Part shown: in pieces, positions 18,972 to 19,251 of the stretch
How positions within the stretch are numbered: the first letter of the stretch is position 1
How the letters are laid out: each line of letters starts with the position of its first letter
Assembly (NCBI GenBank): GCA_022616395.1
Contig: JAKEEV010000465.1
Location: forward strand, 1-19,251
Reading direction: 5' to 3'
Length of the DNA: 19,251 bases
From: Planctomycetia bacterium
GTDB taxonomy: Bacteria > Planctomycetota > Planctomycetia > Gemmatales > Gemmataceae
Program-made: the position numbers and the translations under genes
The notes under the pieces: model-generated
Told to the model about the DNA's origin: nothing
Seen by the model: the letters and a program-made list of their open reading frames with translations, nothing else
The model's database searches: none

Positions 18972-19034
18972 AACGAGCCGCGACCGCAAGGGAGCGGGGA
19001 AACCAAGACCGCTCGCTTGCGGTCGCGGCTCGTT
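18972..19034. repeat. long palindrome after the hydrolase gene
   Basis: AACGAGCCGCGACCGCAAGG... (18972-18997) pairs with 19009-19034 at 25 of 26 positions around an 11-nt loop. It begins 8 nt after the stop codon at 18963 and ends 20 nt before the next start codon. There is no T-run, so termination is possible but unproven. The arm is related to the 33-bp tandem repeat at 4-124 and to the 9700-9785 repeat through CCGCAAGGG. Confidence 0.9.
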
Positions 19035-19054
19035 AATACTAAACACACCAAACC

Positions 19055-19251
19055 ATGCTCACCACACTCGCATTCGCGCTTCTTGTACCCGCAGTGCCGC
19101 CGGAGCTTCCGTATGTGGCTCCGGGGTCGAAGATCGAGAAACTCTGGTCCGAAGGAGAGTTCACCGAGGGGCCAGCCGAAGGCCCGGACGGGTGCGTCTA
19201 CTTCTCCGACATCGGCAACCGCATCATGCGTTTCGATCCCAAAACAGAGAA
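19055..19251 (+). CDS. SMP-30/gluconolactonase-like protein, 3' truncated
   Basis: An ATG at 19055 opens a frame that runs off the window end after about 65 codons. The N-terminus is hydrophobic (MLTTLAFALLVPAVP), probably a short signal peptide. The segment FTEGPAEGPDGCVYFSDIGN, followed by RIMRFDP, is the characteristic first blade of SMP-30/gluconolactonase/LRE-type beta-propellers, which hydrolyse sugar lactones. The metal-binding Glu of TEGP is present. The rest lies outside the window, so the exact enzyme cannot be named. It may be co-transcribed with the hydrolase if the palindrome at 18972 does not terminate. Confidence 0.82.
   Translation, partial: MLTTLAFALLVPAVPPELPYVAPGSKIEKLWSEGEFTEGPAEGPDGCVYFSDIGNRIMRFDPKTE

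Overview
The window looks like a chromosomal segment of a planctomycete, most likely of the Gemmataceae group. The reasons are GC-rich codon use, secreted proteins that resemble planctomycete families, tandem FHA-GAF-SpoIIE phosphatases, a divergent ClpS, and intergenic regions packed with palindromic repeats. This assignment is inferred from protein style and gene content; no rRNA or marker gene is present. I saw no tRNA, rRNA, transposase, integrase or phage gene.

Layout, left to right. A 33-bp tandem repeat (4-124) precedes a minus-strand membrane-anchored SGNH-like protein (152-1312). A roughly 500-bp repeat-rich divergent region leads to a secreted lysine-rich protein (1813-2871) with a clear terminator. 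A cluster of REP-like palindromes (2933-3273) comes next, then a dTDP-4-dehydrorhamnose reductase (3321-4193). The ferrous iron uptake operon follows: feoA, a second feoA, feoB and a small FeoB-associated Cys-rich membrane protein (4324-7575), with a Fur-like palindrome upstream. On the minus strand, read from 11225 down to 7978, lies a probable three-gene unit: ECF sigma factor, zinc-finger anti-sigma factor, and a large secreted DUF3352-like protein. Divergent from it are two tandem FHA-GAF-SpoIIE phosphatase paralogues (11614-15185). Then come clpS, a four-helix-bundle gene broken by one amber codon, a minus-strand secreted cyclophilin, a secreted alpha/beta hydrolase (16957-18963), a hairpin, and the start of an SMP-30/gluconolactonase-like gene that runs off the end.

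Functional themes are iron import (feo), extracytoplasmic signalling (sigma/anti-sigma plus FHA/PP2C phosphatases), protein quality control (ClpS, cyclophilin), and exported or envelope proteins. The last group comprises the SGNH-like, lysine-rich, DUF3352-like and alpha/beta-hydrolase proteins.

The most unusual content is between the genes. Two families of REP-type palindromes carry a GTAG head and occur as inverted pairs, which is the architecture mobilised by RAYT (TnpA-REP) proteins in other bacteria. Separately, at least five and possibly six intergenic loci hold a second kind of element: a short pyrimidine-rich core resembling GGTCTTCTGTCTTTC, flanked by inverted arms. In four of these loci the arms are built of heptanucleotide repeats whose unit differs at each locus. 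Several genes end inside these repeats, so the repeats supply stop codons or C-terminal residues.
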